Positions 61,153-64,000 of a DNA stretch of 64,000 nucleotides are shown here, in pieces (within the stretch, counting starts at the first letter, position 1; each line of letters opens with the position of its first letter). The notes below the pieces were generated by a model. That model had not been told where the DNA came from. It ran no database searches and saw only the letters and a list, made by a program, of their open reading frames with translations. Both the position numbers and the translations under genes were made by a program. Source of the stretch: Candidatus Poribacteria bacterium (GTDB lineage Bacteria > Poribacteria > WGA-4E > WGA-3G); assembly GCA_022821725.1 (NCBI GenBank), contig JAJEDB010000071.1, forward strand, positions 1 through 64,000, given 5' to 3'.

Positions 61153-62424
61153 CTACCAACGTCCATGCACAGGGGTCTCGCGCGCCTTCTCAAAGAGGTC
61201 TGCCCATGCGTCAGTGCCGTCGTCAAAGGTTAACGCCAGACGCGCACCTTCGACCTGTGCCGCACCGTTGCCAGCATTGAAATAGCTCAAACCATCACCG
61301 GACATGTGGATGCAACTGCCATCGGGATAAACAGCGGTTTTGATGATGCGCGGGACGGGATGAATCGTGTAACCCTCAGCGTCTAACTGATCATCAGGCA
61401 CGCGGAAGCGTTCGACTGCGTCTTCATCGACTTCAACGCCCAACCCAGGGGCATCAGGGATCTTGTGGCATCCCTCCGAGACGTGTATCGGTTGTGTGAG
61501 CAGATGGTCGCTATAGAGATTAATACAGGTGATTGCGGGCCATGTCGCATGTGTGAGCACACTCCCGAGATGTCCTGCCCACGTCGTTGTCAAGCCGTTT
61601 CCAACGATTTGGAGCCAAAACGGCATATCTGCGGCGGCACTGAGTTGCCCCTCACGCATGACCTGCGATTTACCGCCACCGATAACAAATCCAGTGTTTA
61701 CGTCTTCACGGACGCAGGTGGTATAGGGGGGTGATCCGAAGTGCATGGCGACCTGACAGCCGACTTCTTGGCGGATCTGTTTGTTTCCGTCAACATCGCT
61801 CTGCGGAATAGGGGTCTCAAACATCGCTACGTTTGGGTGTGCAGCGAGTTTTTGTAGGATCGGGATAGCCGTCTCTGCGTCGCGCCAAGAACCGTTAGGA
61901 TCGAGGTCGAGTTTGAAGTCGGCTGGAACGCCTGCTGCGACCGCTTCTACCTGTGAGACGATATCCCACCACGGACGCGGTTTGTTTTTGAAACTCGTAT
62001 AACCGTTTTCCACGGCATCTGCGGCTTCCGATGCCCAGTTTTCAGGGGAAGAATCGATACACCACCATGAAATCGGAACCGCCTCACGACACTGCATGCC
62101 GAGAAGCTGGTAGATGGGTACCTCTAAAATTTTGCCGACGACATCGAAGAGTGCCATCTGTAAACCTGCACCGAGTGAATCGTCGTTCATGAGTTCAGCA
62201 GGACTCTGCCCAAGCACACGTTCAACACTTGCATCGCTGACTCGGGAATAGGTATAGTGGACGACAGTCTCACCCCAACCGACATGCCCGGTATCCGTGG
62301 TAACCTTGCACAACTCAAGGATTGACCAGTTGTAAACAGTGGACACGCTCTGGGTGGTAATCTGTTGTTGGCGGGGGGTGAAGGGAACATCTACAAGCAC
62401 ACGTTCAACGTTCGTGACTTTCAT
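61153..62424 (-). CDS. divergent enolase-superfamily protein
   Basis: About 423 aa from the ATG at 62424 (MKVTNVERVLVDVPFTPRQ) behind AGGAG. The lid domain is typical (GHVGWGETVVHYTYS), and the barrel has KLDLDPNGSWRDA and FETPIPQSDVDGN, giving Asp and Glu metal ligands. The third ligand position (VAMHFGSPP) reads His-x-Gly rather than Glu, and the DPNG motif lacks the usual His, so the catalytic set differs from the canonical dehydratase at 45383. It may be a racemase, a dehydratase of other specificity or a non-catalytic homologue. The DUF6785-like gene is downstream in the same orientation. Confidence 0.75.
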   Translation of the reverse strand: MKVTNVERVLVDVPFTPRQQQITTQSVSTVYNWSILELCKVTTDTGHVGWGETVVHYTYSRVSDASVERVLGQSPAELMNDDSLGAGLQMALFDVVGKILEVPIYQLLGMQCREAVPISWWCIDSSPENWASEAADAVENGYTSFKNKPRPWWDIVSQVEAVAAGVPADFKLDLDPNGSWRDAETAIPILQKLAAHPNVAMFETPIPQSDVDGNKQIRQEVGCQVAMHFGSPPYTTCVREDVNTGFVIGGGKSQVMREGQLSAAADMPFWLQIVGNGLTTTWAGHLGSVLTHATWPAITCINLYSDHLLTQPIHVSEGCHKIPDAPGLGVEVDEDAVERFRVPDDQLDAEGYTIHPVPRIIKTAVYPDGSCIHMSGDGLSYFNAGNGAAQVEGARLALTFDDGTDAWADLFEKARETPVHGRW

Positions 62425-62489
62425 GGCAGGACTCCTAAGGTTCAATGGAAGGATGCGAGGTATAGGGACCTTGGAATGTGTTTGCGAAA

Positions 62490-62530
62490 AGAAAAAAGGC
62501 GAGGGGATTTGATTGAAGTCATCCCCTCGC
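62490..62530 (-). terminator. Rho-independent terminator after the lectin-like gene
   Basis: GCGAGGGGAT (62499-62508) and ATCCCCTCGC (62521-62530) pair over 10 bp, followed on the minus strand by CTTTTTTCTTTT. It lies 12 bp after the stop of the gene at 62542. Confidence 0.88.
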
Positions 62531-62541
62531 TCTATACGATA

Positions 62542-63369
62542 TTAATAAGCGGCTTTAACCGCACCCCAACTGGTAGTGAGTTTGCCTTTGGCATCAATAT
62601 CAAAGCCGTTGGCATTTGTAACGAGAATGCTGTCGATTCTGCCCATCCCCCAACTTTCGTGCCAAACACCTACGGACCCGGCACTTTTGTTAGTGGCTTT
62701 GTTGGATTCAAGAATGGGATCCCCGAGTTCTTCGGAGGGTGCGAACAGATCATCGACTTCATCGAGTTTCATGTACCAGACTTTGACGTTGTTGCCTTTG
62801 ACCTCAACGCGCCCCAAATAGGCGACGGCATTCGTCTGGTCGAGTCCACCACCTAAACCGTGTGGCACACTCTCTATTTCCTTACCACCGTTCTCACAGC
62901 CGCACTGGTCGAGACATTGCCCAGAGGGGCAACACCCGTCTTCCAGACTCATGAAAAGGACCGCCGCTGTCTCATTATAGCCCCAGACAGCGATATAGCC
63001 TTTATCGTCCCCTTTTCTACGGAACTGCACACCGAAACTATCATCATCGCCAAAAGAAAAGACGACTTGGATAATACCATCGGTAAAGTTTTTTAACCCA
63101 GGAAGTTCTGTGTTACCAGAAATGCCACATCCCTCAGCGGTTTGCTTCATGGATTTTTTTCCACCGAGTTTGCCGCCTTCAAAATCATCCGCAGCCCAGA
63201 TAGTGCCAGCGTTTTCCGGTTTATAATTCTTGACATCGTTCACACCGGCATCCGGTTTTGCGTCCTTGGAGCCCGGCTCAAAATCGGCGTAAAACACAAC
63301 TTGACCGCTGGCGTGAAATGAAACAAATAGACTCAAAACGAGAATCAAAAGAAAAAAACGGGTTTTCAT
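62542..63369 (-). CDS. secreted concanavalin/LamG-like protein, paralogue 1
   Basis: About 275 aa from the ATG at 63369 (MKTRFFLLILVLSLFVSFHASG), a clear signal peptide behind GAGGAGA. The mature domain opens VVFYADFEPGSKDAKPDAGV and is beta-sandwich-like, with a Cys-rich insert (SLEDGCCPSGQCLDQCGCEN). The C-terminus WHESWGMGRIDSILVTNANG recurs in the next gene. It could bind a glycan at the surface. It has its own terminator. Confidence 0.72.
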   Translation of the reverse strand: MKTRFFLLILVLSLFVSFHASGQVVFYADFEPGSKDAKPDAGVNDVKNYKPENAGTIWAADDFEGGKLGGKKSMKQTAEGCGISGNTELPGLKNFTDGIIQVVFSFGDDDSFGVQFRRKGDDKGYIAVWGYNETAAVLFMSLEDGCCPSGQCLDQCGCENGGKEIESVPHGLGGGLDQTNAVAYLGRVEVKGNNVKVWYMKLDEVDDLFAPSEELGDPILESNKATNKSAGSVGVWHESWGMGRIDSILVTNANGFDIDAKGKLTTSWGAVKAAY

Positions 63370-63436
63370 AAATATCTCCTCTGTTGTCATAAAGGGTTGT
63401 GTTGCCGTTTATTGGCGAGCAACAGTATTGTGACAA

Positions 63437-63612
63437 GGCTTTTAATTTGACCTTGCGGGAGAACGGGGTTTCAAACGTGACATCCCTATCTCACGAATCG
63501 CCCGCGTGTTTCTGCGTATTGTTGCGGGCTGACGGTTTCGCGGCTAACTTAAGGCTATAAAGCGTGGTTAGATACCCGCATCACCGAAGGTGCCTCGCCG
63601 TAAAATTAAAGT
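63437..63612. repeat. junction element H
   Basis: The left end TTTTAATTTGACCTTGCGGG and the right end CGCCGTAAAATTAAAG. The interior has TTTCTGCGTATTGTTGCGGG and a TCACGAATCGCC motif. It is the only copy in the window that does not touch a start codon, lying about 70 bp upstream of the lectin-like gene. Confidence 0.55.
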
Positions 63613-63618
63613 GGTGTT

Positions 63619-63640
63619 GGGTGAGGTATTGACCTCACCC
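63619..63640 (-). terminator. hairpin after paralogue 2
   Basis: GGGTGAGGT / ACCTCACCC, 9-bp perfect stem with loop ATTG. On the minus strand it is followed by AACACCACTTTAATTTT. It lies about 95 bp beyond the stop of the gene at 63735. The U-tract is not contiguous. Confidence 0.5.
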
Positions 63641-63734
63641 GACAAAGATGAGTCGCGCAGGGAGACTGCGGTCCAGTAACCTTGTCCTGCCCCGCAGTTG
63701 ACTTTATAGTATTAGCCTATATTAAGGAAGGAGA

Positions 63735-64000
63735 CTAATAACTGCTTTTAACGTCGCCCCACGTCGTAGAGAGTTTGGCATGTGGATCGACATCCGTGGT
63801 GCCGCCTGCACCGGTAACAAGGACGTTATCAACTCTTCCGTTGCCCCAACTTTCGTGCCAGATACCGACGATGCCGGGCCCCATATCATCTGCACCGTCA
63901 TATTCAGCGACTGGATCGCCGAGTTCACTGGAGGGTGCAAAGGGGTCAGACACATCATCCACCGGCATATACCAGACTTGGATGAGACTGCCAGTGACTT
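63735..64000 (-). CDS. secreted LamG-like protein, paralogue 2 (5' part beyond the window)
   Basis: The frame stays open to the window end; the visible 87 residues begin VTGSLIQVWYMPVDDVSDPF. They align with the C-terminal third of paralogue 1: WYMPVDDVSDPFAPSSELGDP versus WYMKLDEVDDLFAPSEELGDP, and GIWHESWGNGRVDNVLVTGAG versus GVWHESWGMGRIDSILVTNAN. It is a tandem duplicate. The true start is not in the window. Confidence 0.75.
   Translation of the reverse strand, partial: VTGSLIQVWYMPVDDVSDPFAPSSELGDPVAEYDGADDMGPGIVGIWHESWGNGRVDNVLVTGAGGTTDVDPHAKLSTTWGDVKSSY

Overview
The window looks like a diderm (LPS-making) bacterium of the Candidatus Poribacteria / PVC-like environmental type. This is an inference. 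The support is lipid A genes (an lpxC-fabZ fusion, lpxA, lpxI), a PorV/PorQ-like outer-membrane protein, a sulfatase with type I dockerin repeats and an NPFNPE-type C-terminal domain, Wzi, TonB, a DUF6785-like membrane protein, enolase-superfamily dehydratases, a sialate O-acetylesterase and many palindromic intergenic repeats. Almost every gene could be assigned from family motifs. Coordinates of promoters, repeats and hairpins were read by eye.

Layout. 1-2.6 kb: a partial IS630-type transposase at the left edge, a PorV-like protein, and a VapBC-type module with a duplicated antitoxin. 2.6-9.3 kb (minus): a run of PspA-like protein, ABC exporter, gamma-carbonic-anhydrase-like protein, Gfo/Idh/MocA oxidoreductase, a small unknown and a 2-oxoacid dehydrogenase E2. 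9.5-10.4 kb: an orphan DNA methyltransferase. 10.6-15.4 kb (plus): a 40-aa membrane peptide, ruvX, mltG, lpxC-fabZ, lpxA, lpxI. 15.4-15.7 kb (minus): a SelW/Rdx-type selenoprotein with an in-frame UGA in CxxU and a possible SECIS hairpin, missing from the ORF track. 16-17.7 kb: a TonB-family protein and an SDR.

17.7-38.3 kb (minus): a large surface-polysaccharide locus with a phosphoglycosyl transferase, two glycosyltransferases, Wzi, Wzy/ligase and Wzx, a sugar epimerase, four sulfotransferases, one sulfatase, one glycoside hydrolase and an FG-GAP surface protein. The likely product is a sulfated exopolysaccharide. 38.4-39.4 kb: a beta-helix lipoprotein. 39.5-43.5 kb: an RNA-repair operon, Hen1 plus Pnkp, with its own promoter. 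43.8-51.3 kb: a TrpD-like protein, an enolase-superfamily dehydratase, sialate O-acetylesterase, RecD2 and a Uma2 nuclease. 51.4-54.9 kb: threonine synthase, a deacetylase-like protein and a HpcH/HpaI aldolase. 55.3-58.5 kb: a three-gene operon ending in a DNA methyltransferase fused to an Mrr-like nuclease, with a broken copy of the methyltransferase start in its leader. 58.7-64 kb: archease, a DUF6785-like membrane protein, an enolase-superfamily protein and two tandem secreted lectin-like paralogues, the last cut by the window edge.

Two features run across the window. First, vegetative promoters are very regular (TTGNNN, 16-18 bp, TAAAAT or TATAAT). Second, a dispersed inverted-repeat element sits between genes, with one end overlapping or adjoining the stop codon of the upstream gene and the other end running into the ATG of the downstream gene (AAGGTAAAATTAAAAATG), so it probably supplies translation signals. 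A second family of palindromes (GGGGCTGGGTNACCCAG and variants) lies inside open reading frames without breaking them. I found no tRNA, rRNA or CRISPR array.
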